Below are positions 1-8,848 of a DNA stretch of 64,000 nucleotides, piece after piece. The notes beneath the pieces were generated by a model, which saw only the letters and a list, made by a program, of their open reading frames with translations, made no database searches and was not told the origin of the DNA. This DNA comes from Flavonifractor hominis. GTDB taxonomy: Bacteria; Bacillota; Clostridia; Oscillospirales; Oscillospiraceae. The DNA lies in NCBI RefSeq assembly GCF_040095835.1, contig NZ_JBBMFT010000002.1:1-64000 (forward strand). The letters run 5' to 3'. A program made the translations under genes and the position numbers. Every line of letters begins with the position of its first letter. Within the stretch, counting starts at the first letter, position 1.

Positions 1-68
1 ACTTCGTCAACGGCCACATCCTGTATGTGGACGGCGGCATCCTCGCCTACATCGGCAAGCAGCCCTGA
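1..68 (+). CDS. SDR-family dehydrogenase, C-terminal end only
   Basis: Only the last 21 codons are present, in the frame starting at base 3 and ending in TGA at 66-68. The tail reads NGHILYVDGGILAYIGKQP. The NGxxLYVDGG segment is the usual C-terminal signature of short-chain dehydrogenases/reductases that bind NAD(P). The ILAYIGKQP ending resembles gluconate 5-dehydrogenase-type enzymes, but the substrate cannot be settled from so short a piece. A strong bidirectional terminator follows about 30 bases later and separates it from the convergent fumarase genes. Confidence 0.7.
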   Translation, partial: FVNGHILYVDGGILAYIGKQP

Positions 69-100
69 GCGGGCACAAGGGATTCAGAGAGAAGAGAATA

Positions 101-142
101 AAAAGCAGCGCCCCCGCATTTAGCGGGGGCGCTGCTTTTTTG
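101..142. terminator. Bidirectional intrinsic terminator
   Basis: A perfect GC-rich stem (GCAGCGCCCCCGC pairing with GCGGGGGCGCTGC) has an A-run on its left and a T-run on its right. It lies between the end of the SDR gene and the convergent end of the fumarase beta gene, so it can serve both. Confidence 0.9.
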
Positions 143-148
143 CATCCT

Positions 149-712
149 TCAGAGCAGGCCGCGGGCCTGCAGATAGGCCTTCCGGCCCGTCTCATAGAGG
201 TTGTTGCCCTGACTGTCAATGACCACGGTGAGGGGCAGGTTTTCCACCTCCAGCCGGCGGATGGCCTCCGCTCCCAGGTCCTCATAGCAGACCAGCTGGG
301 CGGATTTGACGCACCGGCTCAGCAGGGCCCCGGCGCCGCCGATGGCGCCGAAGTAGACGGCGCCGGTCTGCTTCATAGTTTCGATCACCTCGGGGCTGCG
401 CTTGCCCTTGCCGATCATGCCCAGCTCTCCCAGACGCAGCAGAGTGGGAGCGTAGGCGTCCATGCGGTAGCTGGTGGTGGGACCGGCCGAGCCGATGGGC
501 TGGCCGGGGCGGGCGGGCGTGGGGCCCACATAATAGATGACCGAGCCCTCAATGGGGAAGGGGAGCGGCTTGCCCTCCGCTACCAGGGCGCACAGCCGCT
601 TATGGGCGGCGTCCCGGGCGGTGTAGACCGTGCCGGTGAGATAGACGCTCTCCCCGGCCCGGAGGGAGCGGGCACATTCGCTGGTCAGCGGGGCAGTGAG
701 GTATTTGGCCAT
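149..712 (-). CDS. Fe-S fumarate hydratase / tartrate dehydratase, beta (C-terminal) subunit
   Basis: This is a 187-residue protein starting MAKYLTAPLTSE. It is the small subunit of the two-subunit class I (4Fe-4S) fumarases, which hydrate fumarate to malate; L(+)-tartrate dehydratases share the architecture. The family signatures GPTPARPGQPIGSAGPTT (near residue 72) and KGKRSPEV are visible, and the length is normal for a split beta subunit. The start at 712 was chosen because it lies one base after the alpha-subunit stop. An in-frame start upstream would overlap the alpha gene heavily. The pair is one operon. Fumarase cannot be told from tartrate dehydratase by sequence reading alone. Confidence 0.9.
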   Translation of the reverse strand: MAKYLTAPLTSECARSLRAGESVYLTGTVYTARDAAHKRLCALVAEGKPLPFPIEGSVIYYVGPTPARPGQPIGSAGPTTSYRMDAYAPTLLRLGELGMIGKGKRSPEVIETMKQTGAVYFGAIGGAGALLSRCVKSAQLVCYEDLGAEAIRRLEVENLPLTVVIDSQGNNLYETGRKAYLQARGLL

Positions 713-713
713 A

Positions 714-1547
714 TCAGAGCACCTCCGTTGCGTGCCGGGACACGTGGCAGTTGATGTTGACCGCGCAGGGCAGTCCGGCGATGTGGGTGGGCATGGTCTC
801 AATGTGTACGGCCAGGGCGGTGGTGCGGCCACCGAAGCCCTGGGGCCCAATGCCCAAAGCGTTGATCTGCTCCAGCAGTTCCCGCTCCAGGCCGGCGTAG
901 AAGGGATTGGGGCTTGGCTGACCCATATCCCGCAGCAGGGCGCGCTTGGCCATCAGGGCGCAGCGGTCAAAGGTACCGCCGATGCCCACCCCGACCACAA
1001 TGGGAGGGCAGGGGTTGGGGCCGGCCAGATCCACCGTCTCCAGTACGAAGCGGCGGACCCCCTCCAGCCCGTCGGAGGGCTTGAGCATGGCGATGCGGCT
1101 CATGTTCTCGCTGCCAAACCCTTTGGGCGCCACCGTGACGCGCACCTGATCGCCGGGGACCAGGTCGATATACAGCACGGCGGGGGTGTTGTCCCCGGTG
1201 TTCACCCGTTCCAGCGGGTCGGATACCACCGATTTGCGCAGGTACCCCTCCGTATAACCACGGCGCACGCCTTCGTCCACCGCCGCGTGGATGTCGCCGG
1301 TGATATGGACTTCCTGCCCTACCTCCAGGAATACGCAGGCCATGCCCGTATCCTGACAGATGGGGGTCTGCCCGCCGATGGAGTCGTTTTCCAAAATATG
1401 ATCCAGGATTTCCTGGGCCACCGGCCAGTCCTCCGCCTGACGGGCGGCCGTAATGGTGTCCAGAACATCCTGGGGCAGGCGGGTGTTGGCCTGAATGCAC
1501 AGCCGGGCCACCGCCTCTGTGATAACGCTGGAAGAGAGTTCACGCAT
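714..1547 (-). CDS. Fe-S fumarate hydratase / tartrate dehydratase, alpha (N-terminal) subunit
   Basis: This 277-residue protein is the catalytic, iron-sulfur-bearing half of the class I hydro-lyase. The family signatures are clear: PICQDTGMACVF near residue 60, with its cysteine a cluster ligand; a GxGFGSENMS segment; and VGVGIGGTFDRCA near residue 185. An AAGGAGTGA ribosome site precedes the ATG. A consensus sigma-A promoter lies at 1584-1612. It is the first gene of a two-gene operon with the beta subunit, one base apart. In anaerobes this enzyme usually works in a partial TCA or succinate-forming branch, and that role here is inferred. Confidence 0.92.
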   Translation of the reverse strand: MRELSSSVITEAVARLCIQANTRLPQDVLDTITAARQAEDWPVAQEILDHILENDSIGGQTPICQDTGMACVFLEVGQEVHITGDIHAAVDEGVRRGYTEGYLRKSVVSDPLERVNTGDNTPAVLYIDLVPGDQVRVTVAPKGFGSENMSRIAMLKPSDGLEGVRRFVLETVDLAGPNPCPPIVVGVGIGGTFDRCALMAKRALLRDMGQPSPNPFYAGLERELLEQINALGIGPQGFGGRTTALAVHIETMPTHIAGLPCAVNINCHVSRHATEVL

Positions 1548-1583
1548 CGTGCTGATTCACTCCTTTTTGCCACATTTGGCTAC

Positions 1584-1612
1584 ATTATAAACAGGGCGCA
1601 AGACCTTGTCAA
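1584..1612 (-). promoter_or_regulatory. Sigma-A promoter of the fumarase operon
   Basis: On the minus strand there is a perfect TTGACA (1607-1612) and a perfect TATAAT (1584-1589) separated by 17 bases. They lie about 40 bases upstream of the alpha-subunit start. Confidence 0.9.
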
Positions 1613-1719
1613 CGCAGGATAAAAAAGGAAAAATGTTTCGCGTTCGTTGAACTGCACAAAGAAAAAAGCAAAAACATAGTGCATTATAAACGAATCGGGG
1701 GCAGTTATTTTAATCTACC

Positions 1720-1751
1720 TTGACTAATTCCAACAGAATGATTAGTATAAT
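1720..1751 (+). promoter_or_regulatory. Probable promoter of the double-GH3 gene
   Basis: TTGACT at 1720-1725 is followed 17 bases later by TAGTAT (1743-1748). This run overlaps TATAAT at 1746-1751, which would give a 20-base spacer. The -10 overlaps the first operator-like repeat. The remaining bases of the 1548-1886 gap hold the fumarase promoter, a second operator copy and the AAAAGGAGAGG ribosome site of the GH3 gene. Confidence 0.6.
1732..1748 (+). promoter_or_regulatory. Operator-like site 1 upstream of GH3
   Basis: The site reads AACAGAATGATTAGTAT. It matches site 2 (1776-1792) except for one extra A in the middle (AGAATGATTAGTAT against AGAATGTTAGTAT). It covers the likely -10 element. 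It is related to the palindromes near the GntR and GH2 genes at 44345 and 45118. Confidence 0.5.
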
Positions 1752-1775
1752 TACAGCAGTTGTGCTAACAGCTCT

Positions 1776-1792
1776 AACTAGAATGTTAGTAT
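1776..1792 (+). promoter_or_regulatory. Operator-like site 2 upstream of GH3
   Basis: The site reads AACTAGAATGTTAGTAT. It differs at only two central positions from AACTAGAATTCTAGTAT at 45118-45134, in front of the GH2 gene. It lies 44 bp (about four helical turns) from site 1 and downstream of the predicted transcription start, where a bound repressor would block elongation. Confidence 0.6.
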
Positions 1793-1886
1793 ATCTAGCG
1801 ATAGCACACAAAATCAATCTGGAAAGGGGGAGCAGAAGAAAGAGCGTTCCAAACAACCGGCGTGAAGAAAAGGAGAGGATTCGTGT

Positions 1887-4800
1887 ATGAAACATAGGTA
1901 TCCCAAGAGCAAGGGATGGCAGCGCTGCCTGACCCTGTCATTGGCTGCCGCCATGACATTGAGTCTGGCGTCCCCGGCCTTTGCAGCGGACGCGGACGAC
2001 GGCTACATCAAGGCCCCCTATGAGCCCGCCAGTACGATGGAGAGCCAGGAATATCTGGAGCCTGTGATCTATGAAAACGGCGAAGGGGAACCCTCCATCG
2101 GCGTGACCACCGTGGATGTGATCCAGCAGGATGGAAAGTATTTCCGTGACTCCGACAACGACAAGGAGCTGGATCCCTTTGAGGACTGGCGCCTGAGCAC
2201 CGACGAGCGTGTAAAAGACCTGCTGAGCAAGCTCTCTCTGGAGCAGCGTGCCGGTCAGCTCATGATTCACTCTGCGCTTCAGCCCGCCTACGCCACTGGT
2301 CAGGCGCCTGATGAAGGTGCCGGCGGTATCATCGGCGCGCTGCCCGGGAACGACGACAAGACCTTTGTCAGCGGTATTCTGGGCACCAGCGTGATCTCTG
2401 CTTTGGACAACAACGAGATCCGCCACGGCGTTATCCGCAACAACCCCAGCCCCAGTGAGCTGGCCCTGTTCAACAATGCCATGCAGCAGGTCACCGAATA
2501 TCTGGCTGCCACCGGCGAGGATACGGTTACCCTGCCTTATATCAATATCTCCAATCAGCGCAACCACAGCGGTAAGACGGCCGTGGGCTTCTCCGAAGCG
2601 ACCGGCATCTTTGCCACCTATCCCGGCACCCAGGGCCTGACGGCCGCCGCCCTCGGCATGGAGGAGCGGGAAGAAGGTTCCGGCTATGAAATGATTTCTA
2701 CCTTTGCCGATGAGTCCCGCCAGGAGTGGGTGGCCACCGGCATTCGGAAAGCTTATATGTATATGGCCGACGTGACCAGCGATCCCCGCTGGACCCGCGG
2801 CTATGAGACCTGGGGCGAGGATCCCGATGTGGTGGCTGAGATCATCTCCCGCCTGGTCATCGGCTTCCAGAACGGTTCCGAGGGTGTCAACGAGGGCAGC
2901 GTGGCCATGACGGTCAAGCACTTCCCCGGCGGCGGCGCCCGTGAAAACGGCACGGATCCTCATAAGGAGAACGGCCGCTGGAACGTGTATGCCACCGAGA
3001 ACTCCCTGGCGACCTACCACCTGCCCTCCTTCCAGGCCGCGGTGGACGCCAACGTCGGTTCCATCATGCCCTACTACGCCATTGCCGCTGGCGATGAGCG
3101 TTCCGCCACTCAGGTGGTCAACGGCTACACCATGACCTTTGACGACCAGAAGGGCATGGCCTACAGCCCCGAGATCCTGGAAACGCTGCTGCGGGGCATC
3201 ATGGGCTTTGAGGGCTATGTCAACTCCGATACCGGCATTACCGAGGGTACTGCCTGGGGCATTGACAAGAGTGTGTATGACACCACTGCCCGCGTAGCCA
3301 TGGCGCTCAACGCCGGTACGGACATCATCTCCGGCCAGAGCAACCTCAGCCAGGTGCTGGAGGCTGTGAAGCGCGCCGAGGCCAAGGCCGGCGGCGAAGA
3401 GGCCATGAAGGCCTATTGCGAAGCCAATGAGCTGGTGTACGAGGATGTCAAGGACACCCTGTTCTCCGACAACGCGGTGCTGACCGAGGAGCGTTTGAAC
3501 GAGGCAGCCGGCCGCGTGCTGGGTGAGGCCTTTGACCTGGGCGTGTTCGATAACGCCTATGTGGATCCTGACAACGCCGAGAAGGTAGTCTCCGAGATCA
3601 AGGCCACCGGTCATGCCTATGACGTCCAGCAGAAGTCCGCGGTGCTGCTGAAGAACGACGGCGCGACCCTGCCCATGACCACCGACAAGGCCGACGGCAA
3701 GAAGGTCTATGTGACCTATCTGGATGAGAAGGGCAACGAGACCACCACCAAGATCGCAGCCGAACTCAAGACCATGTTTGAGAGCGCCGGCTACACCATG
3801 ACCGACGATCCCAGTGAGGCGGCCTATGCCTACTTCTTCATCGATCCCATCCGCTATCCCAGCAGCGGCACCACCGGCTATGTGCCTGAGCTGGTCCTGG
3901 GCGAGAACATGGAAGTGCCCACCATCAACGACGATGCGGGTGAGACCGGCAATCTGTCCGGCGAGACCATGTCTCTGACCACCGTGGCGGGCTTCAACTC
4001 CATTGCCACCACTGCCGAGACCGTGCATCAGAACGGCGGCAAGGTCATTGCCCTGCTGAACATGAACCAGACCTGGATCGTGGACAACCTGGAGCCCAAC
4101 TGCGATGCGCTCATCGTCCACTTTGACACCCAGCAGCCCGCTCTGCTGGACGTCATCTCCGGCAAGGTGGACGCGGTCGGCAGACTCCCGGTCTCCATGC
4201 CCGCCAACTACGACGTGGTGGAGCTGCACAACGAGACCCTGACCGGTCCCGACGGCAAGCCCACTGAGTACGCCATCTGCGCCTCCCCCAACGATGTGCC
4301 CGGCTATGACAAGGACAAGTACATGGATGCCGATGTGCTGGCTACCACCAGCGGCAACAGCTATGTCTACAAAGACAGCGCAGGCAATTCCTACAAGGTG
4401 GGCTTTGGCCTGAGCTATGACAACTACTACATCCCCGCGCCCTATGAGCCTGTGGATGATGTGGAGAGCCAGGTTTATCTGGAGCCCGTGGTCTATGAAA
4501 ACGGCAAGGACGAGCCTTCCATCGCTGTGACCACCGTGGGCGTCATCTATCAGGACGGCAAGTACTTCAAGGACTCCGACAACGACAAGGTCCTGGATCC
4601 CTTTGAGGACTGGCGCCTGAGCACCGACGAGCGTGTGAAGGACCTGGTAGAGAAGCTGCCTCTGGATCAGAAGGCCGGCCAGGTCATGATCAACACCCTG
4701 AATGCCGCAATTGCCTCGGGTGAGTCTCCCGAAGGCGGCGCAGGCGACCTGATCGGCGGCCTGCCCGATCCCAGCGAGACCGACGCGTTTGTCAGCGGCC

Positions 4801-7496
4801 TGATCCCCGAGTCCGGCCTGAGCATTCTGGTGGATAACCAGATGCGCCACACCATTCAGCGCGCCAACCCCAGCCCCTCCGAGCTGGCGCTGTACAACAA
4901 CGCGCTGCAGCAGACGGCGGAATATCTGGCCGTGACCGGTGACCCGGGCGATGTGGCGATTCCTGTCGTGCAGACCTCCAACCAGCGCAACCACAGCGGC
5001 CAGGCTGCCGTGGGCTTCTCCGAGGCCACCGGTATCTTTGCCACCTATCCCGGCACCCTGGGCCTGACGGCCGCTGCCCTGGGCATGGAGGCCCAGGAGA
5101 AGGGCTCCGGCTATGACATGATCTCCACCTTTGCCGACCAGTCCCGCCAGGAGTGGGTGGCCACCGGCATCCGCAAGGCTTATATGTACATGGCCGACGT
5201 GACCAGCGATCCCCGCTGGACCCGCGCCTATGAGACCTGGGGCGAGAAGCCCGATGTAGTGGCCGAGATCATGTCCCGCCTGGTGATCGGCTTCCAGAAC
5301 GGTTCCGAGGGTGTCAACGAGGGCAGCGTGGCCATGACGGTCAAGCACTTCCCCGGCGGCGGCGCCCGTGAGAACGGTACCGATCCCCACAAGGAGAACG
5401 GCCGCTGGAACGTGTATGCCACCGAGAACTCCCTGGCGACCTACCACCTGCCTTCCTTCCAGGCTGCGGTGGACGCCAATGTCTCCTCCATTATGCCTTA
5501 CTACGCGGTAGCCGCCGGCGACGAGCGTTCCGCCACTCAGGTGGTCAACGGCTACACCATGACCTTTGACGACCAGAAGGGCATGGCCTACAGCCCCGAG
5601 ATCCTGCAGAAGCTGCTGCGCGAGATCATGGGCTTTGAGGGCTATGTCAACTCCGACACCGGTATCACCAACAACATGGCCTGGGGCGTGGATAAGGAAG
5701 TCTACGACATGCCTGCCCGCATCGCCATGGCGCTCAATGCCGGTACTGACATCATTTCCGGCGCCACGGACCTGGCCTCTGTGCTGGAAGCTGTGGAGCG
5801 CGCCGAGGCCAAGGCCGGCGGCGAAGAGGCCATGAAGACCTACTGCACCGAGAATGGCCTGGTGTATGAGGACGTCAAGGACACCCTGTTCTCCGACAAC
5901 GCGGTGCTGACCGAGGAGCGGCTGGACGAGGCGGCCACCCGCCTGCTGAGCGAGACCATTGCTCTGGGCGTGTTTGACAACCCCTACACGGATCCCGATA
6001 ACGCCGAGAAGGTAGTCTCCGAGATCAAGGCCACCGGCCATGCCTACGAGGTCCAGCAGAAGTCTGCGGTGCTTCTGAAGAACACCGACAAGACTCTGCC
6101 CATGACCGCAGAGAAGGCCAAGGGTAAGCTGGTTTATGCCACCTACATGGATGCCAACGGCGACGAGACCACCACAGAGATGGCGGCCGAGCTGGTCACC
6201 ATGTTCGAAAATGCCGGCTACACCATGACGAGCGACCCCGCCAAGGCGGATTATGCCTACTTCTTCCTGGATCCCATCCGCTATCCCAGCAAGGGCACGG
6301 AGGGCTATGTGCCCGAGCTGCGCCTGGGCGAGGATCTGGATGTGCCCACCATCAACGACGATTCGGGTGAGACCGGCAACCTGTCCGGCGAGTTCACCAA
6401 GATGACCACGCTGAAGGGCTTTAACAGCATCAGCACCATTTCGGACAAGGTCCATGCCAATGGCGGCAAGGTTATTGCCCTGCTGAACATCAACAACATG
6501 TGGATCGTGGACAATCTGGAGCCCGACTGCGATGCGCTCATCGCGCACTTTGACACGCAGCAGCCCGCTCTGCTGGACGTCATCTCCGGCAAGGTAGAGG
6601 CGGTCGGCAAGCTGCCCGTCTCCCTGCCCGCCAACTACGATGTGGTGAAGCTGCACAATGAGACCCTGACCGGTCCCGACGGCAAGCCCACCGAGTACGC
6701 CATCTGCGCCTCCCCCAACGACGTGCCCGGCTACGACAAGGATAAGTACATGGACGCCGACGTGCTGGCTACCACCAGCGGCAACAGCTACACCTACAAG
6801 GACAGCGAAGGCAACTACTATGGCGTAGGCTTTGGCCTGACTTACAGCGATGTTCAGGAGCCCGATGACGGCGGCAATACCGACGGCGGCAACACCGGCG
6901 ATACCGGCGACACCGGCACCACCACCCCGCCGGTGGTCATCGTGCGGCCTGCCTTCAACGACATCGCCAACCAGTGGTACACCGACGCGGCCAACTATGT
7001 GGGCCGCAACGGCATCATGAGCGGCGTGGGCGGCGGCCGGTTTGATCCCAACGGCTTCTCCAGCCGCGCCATGGTGGCTCAGGTCATCTACAATATGGAA
7101 GGCAAGCCCGCCACGGCCGGTGTGTCCGGCTTCACCGACGTGCTGGCCGGCCAGTGGTACACCGACGCGGTGACCTGGAACGTGTCCGCCAAGATCGTCA
7201 ACGGCTACGGCAACGGCCTGTTCGGCACCAACGACAACGTGACCCGCGAGCAGCTGGTGGTCCTGCTGTACCGCTACGCTCAGTATAAGGGCTACGGCAC
7301 CTCCGCCTCCGGCAGCCTGGCCGCCTTTGTGGACAGCGCCAGCGTCTCCGACTGGGCCACCCAGGCTATGAGCTGGGCCGTGGCAAACGGCATCATCAAC
7401 GGCAAGGACGGCGCCCGCCTGGATCCTCAGGGTACCGCTACCCGCGCTGAGATGGCCAAGATCCTGATGGTCTTCTGCCAGAAGATCGCCCAGTAA
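1887..7496 (+). CDS. Secreted tandem-GH3 glycoside hydrolase with SLH anchor
   Basis: This 1869-residue surface enzyme starts with a signal peptide that ends near ASPAFA-AD (about residue 34). Two full GH3 units follow, at about residues 39-847 and 848-1655, offset by exactly 809 residues where checked. Each carries the GH3 substrate-site segment KHFPGGGA and a nucleophile-region aspartate in YVNSDTGI (D448 and D1257). A Gly/Thr/Asp linker (about 1660-1690) leads to three SLH repeats (about 1691-1869) that would tether it to the cell-wall polymer. GH3 enzymes release terminal beta-linked glucose, xylose or N-acetylglucosamine; the substrate here is unknown. The doubled catalytic unit is unusual, and parts of the copies are almost identical at DNA level. 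The gene is probably controlled by the operator sites at 1732 and 1776. Confidence 0.9.
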   Translation: MKHRYPKSKGWQRCLTLSLAAAMTLSLASPAFAADADDGYIKAPYEPASTMESQEYLEPVIYENGEGEPSIGVTTVDVIQQDGKYFRDSDNDKELDPFEDWRLSTDERVKDLLSKLSLEQRAGQLMIHSALQPAYATGQAPDEGAGGIIGALPGNDDKTFVSGILGTSVISALDNNEIRHGVIRNNPSPSELALFNNAMQQVTEYLAATGEDTVTLPYINISNQRNHSGKTAVGFSEATGIFATYPGTQGLTAAALGMEEREEGSGYEMISTFADESRQEWVATGIRKAYMYMADVTSDPRWTRGYETWGEDPDVVAEIISRLVIGFQNGSEGVNEGSVAMTVKHFPGGGARENGTDPHKENGRWNVYATENSLATYHLPSFQAAVDANVGSIMPYYAIAAGDERSATQVVNGYTMTFDDQKGMAYSPEILETLLRGIMGFEGYVNSDTGITEGTAWGIDKSVYDTTARVAMALNAGTDIISGQSNLSQVLEAVKRAEAKAGGEEAMKAYCEANELVYEDVKDTLFSDNAVLTEERLNEAAGRVLGEAFDLGVFDNAYVDPDNAEKVVSEIKATGHAYDVQQKSAVLLKNDGATLPMTTDKADGKKVYVTYLDEKGNETTTKIAAELKTMFESAGYTMTDDPSEAAYAYFFIDPIRYPSSGTTGYVPELVLGENMEVPTINDDAGETGNLSGETMSLTTVAGFNSIATTAETVHQNGGKVIALLNMNQTWIVDNLEPNCDALIVHFDTQQPALLDVISGKVDAVGRLPVSMPANYDVVELHNETLTGPDGKPTEYAICASPNDVPGYDKDKYMDADVLATTSGNSYVYKDSAGNSYKVGFGLSYDNYYIPAPYEPVDDVESQVYLEPVVYENGKDEPSIAVTTVGVIYQDGKYFKDSDNDKVLDPFEDWRLSTDERVKDLVEKLPLDQKAGQVMINTLNAAIASGESPEGGAGDLIGGLPDPSETDAFVSGLIPESGLSILVDNQMRHTIQRANPSPSELALYNNALQQTAEYLAVTGDPGDVAIPVVQTSNQRNHSGQAAVGFSEATGIFATYPGTLGLTAAALGMEAQEKGSGYDMISTFADQSRQEWVATGIRKAYMYMADVTSDPRWTRAYETWGEKPDVVAEIMSRLVIGFQNGSEGVNEGSVAMTVKHFPGGGARENGTDPHKENGRWNVYATENSLATYHLPSFQAAVDANVSSIMPYYAVAAGDERSATQVVNGYTMTFDDQKGMAYSPEILQKLLREIMGFEGYVNSDTGITNNMAWGVDKEVYDMPARIAMALNAGTDIISGATDLASVLEAVERAEAKAGGEEAMKTYCTENGLVYEDVKDTLFSDNAVLTEERLDEAATRLLSETIALGVFDNPYTDPDNAEKVVSEIKATGHAYEVQQKSAVLLKNTDKTLPMTAEKAKGKLVYATYMDANGDETTTEMAAELVTMFENAGYTMTSDPAKADYAYFFLDPIRYPSKGTEGYVPELRLGEDLDVPTINDDSGETGNLSGEFTKMTTLKGFNSISTISDKVHANGGKVIALLNINNMWIVDNLEPDCDALIAHFDTQQPALLDVISGKVEAVGKLPVSLPANYDVVKLHNETLTGPDGKPTEYAICASPNDVPGYDKDKYMDADVLATTSGNSYTYKDSEGNYYGVGFGLTYSDVQEPDDGGNTDGGNTGDTGDTGTTTPPVVIVRPAFNDIANQWYTDAANYVGRNGIMSGVGGGRFDPNGFSSRAMVAQVIYNMEGKPATAGVSGFTDVLAGQWYTDAVTWNVSAKIVNGYGNGLFGTNDNVTREQLVVLLYRYAQYKGYGTSASGSLAAFVDSASVSDWATQAMSWAVANGIINGKDGARLDPQGTATRAEMAKILMVFCQKIAQ

Positions 7497-7530
7497 GTTT
7501 AGCAAATACCGTTCACCCTTCCTTGTTTCC

Positions 7531-7576
7531 GCCGGGGTCCCTCATCCAGATCGGATGTGGGGCCCCGGCCCTTTTT
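7531..7576 (+). terminator. Intrinsic terminator after GH3
   Basis: A long stem (GCCGGGGTCCC with GGGGCCCCGGC) has an inner CATCC/GGATG stem and ends in CCTTTTT. It sits 35 bases after the GH3 stop. Confidence 0.85.
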
Positions 7577-7592
7577 CGACCCAATAGGACCG

Positions 7593-7621
7593 TTGACAAA
7601 GGCGCTCCTTCCGGCTAAACT
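7593..7621 (+). promoter_or_regulatory. Sigma-A promoter of the DUF4317 gene
   Basis: TTGACA (7593-7598), a 17-base spacer, and TAAACT (7616-7621). They lie about 30 bases before the start codon at 7653. Confidence 0.8.
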
Positions 7622-7652
7622 GGACGGCAGTCAGGAAAGGAGCCGAGTACAT

Positions 7653-8780
7653 ATGAACGAAAAAGAAGTGGGGGAGCTGCGCCGGCGTTTCCGGCCTGAG
7701 CGCAACGGGATCACCCATATCCGGGGCTGCTATGTCAATGAGATCGGCGAGATCGTGGCCCAGTTTGACCAGTCCCTGGCCCTGCTCAGCCAGGAGGAGA
7801 CCGAGACCTGCCTGGGCCTGCTGCGGCGGACCCTGTCGGGAACGCTGGGGAAAAACCTGCATTCCCTGGAATTTGCCACCCGTCAGGTGGCACAAGGGGA
7901 GGAGCACAAGCTGCTCATGACCCTGCGGGACTCCGCCCTGCGGGAGGAGGAGGCGGTACAGGCCTTTTTTCAGAAGGTCATCGGTGCGGTCCAGATGGAG
8001 GGCAACTATCTCATCCTGCTGGTCCACGACACCTATGACGTGCCCTACCGGGCCAAGGACGGCCAGCAGCAGGACGACGCCTCCGCCGAGGTCTATTCCC
8101 ACATCCTATGCAGCATCTGCCCGGTCAAGCAGACCAAGCCCGCCCTGAGCTATCAGGTGCGGGAGAATGAGTTCCATAACCGGGCGGCAGACTGGCTGGT
8201 GTCGCCGCCGGAATTGGGTTTCCTCTTTCCCGCCTTTGACGAGCGCACCACCAATCTTTACGGCGCGCTCTATTACACCCGGGACAGCGCCGACGCCCAT
8301 CCGGATTTTGTGCAGGCGGTGTTTCAGTGTCCGGTGCCCATGGCGGCCGACACCCAGAAGGAGACCTTCCAGAGCATGCTGGAGGAGACCCTGGGGGAGG
8401 AGTGCAGCTACGACGTGGTGCAGGCGGTCCACGACCAGCTGTGCGAGCTCATCCAGGAGCACAAGGACAACCGCGAGGAAGAACCGCTGACGCTGTCCAA
8501 GGGGGCGGTGAAGTGCGTGCTCCGCTCCTGCGGTGTGTCGGACAAGCATGTGGAGGAGTTCGATACCCAGTATGACGACCAGTTCGGGGCGGACACCGCC
8601 CTCAGCCCCCGGAACCTGGTGGAAAACAAGCTGGAGGTGACCACGCCCGACGTGGTCATCAAGGTCAGCCCCGAGCGCAGCGACCTGGTGCAGACCCGGA
8701 TCATTGACGGGGTGAAATACATCCTCATCCGGGCGGAAGAGGGCGTGGAGGTCAACGGCGTCAGCGTACAGATTCCGTAG
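7653..8780 (+). CDS. DUF4317 family protein
   Basis: This 375-residue soluble protein of unknown function begins MNEKEVGELRRRFRPERNGI. The N-terminal RRRF(K/R)PERN segment, the GNYLILLVHDTYDVP stretch near residue 115 and SICPVKQTKPALSY near residue 155 are typical of DUF4317, a family common in Clostridia. No signal peptide or membrane segment is seen. The ATG at 7653 was chosen because GAAAGGAG lies just upstream and the promoter at 7593-7621 would fall inside any longer reading. It is followed by a separate promoter for fbp, so it is probably monocistronic. Its cellular job is not known. Confidence 0.88.
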   Translation: MNEKEVGELRRRFRPERNGITHIRGCYVNEIGEIVAQFDQSLALLSQEETETCLGLLRRTLSGTLGKNLHSLEFATRQVAQGEEHKLLMTLRDSALREEEAVQAFFQKVIGAVQMEGNYLILLVHDTYDVPYRAKDGQQQDDASAEVYSHILCSICPVKQTKPALSYQVRENEFHNRAADWLVSPPELGFLFPAFDERTTNLYGALYYTRDSADAHPDFVQAVFQCPVPMAADTQKETFQSMLEETLGEECSYDVVQAVHDQLCELIQEHKDNREEEPLTLSKGAVKCVLRSCGVSDKHVEEFDTQYDDQFGADTALSPRNLVENKLEVTTPDVVIKVSPERSDLVQTRIIDGVKYILIRAEEGVEVNGVSVQIP

Positions 8781-8789
8781 CCGGAGGGC

Positions 8790-8818
8790 TTGCAGCCGGC
8801 CGGTCCGTGTGGGATAAT
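8790..8818 (+). promoter_or_regulatory. Sigma-A promoter of fbp
   Basis: TTGCAG (8790-8795), a 17-base spacer and GATAAT (8813-8818), 30 bases before the fbp ATG. It starts ten bases after the DUF4317 stop. Confidence 0.75.
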
Positions 8819-8848
8819 GGAACAAAGCGCAAAAGGGAGGTTTTGTCC

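Noticed and set aside
1938..7505. A 1855-codon open frame on the minus strand, antisense to the GH3 gene
   Set aside because: It is a product of strong GC-ending codon bias in the sense gene. The predicted protein is a His/Gly/Val/Leu-rich string without domains, and there is no ribosome site.
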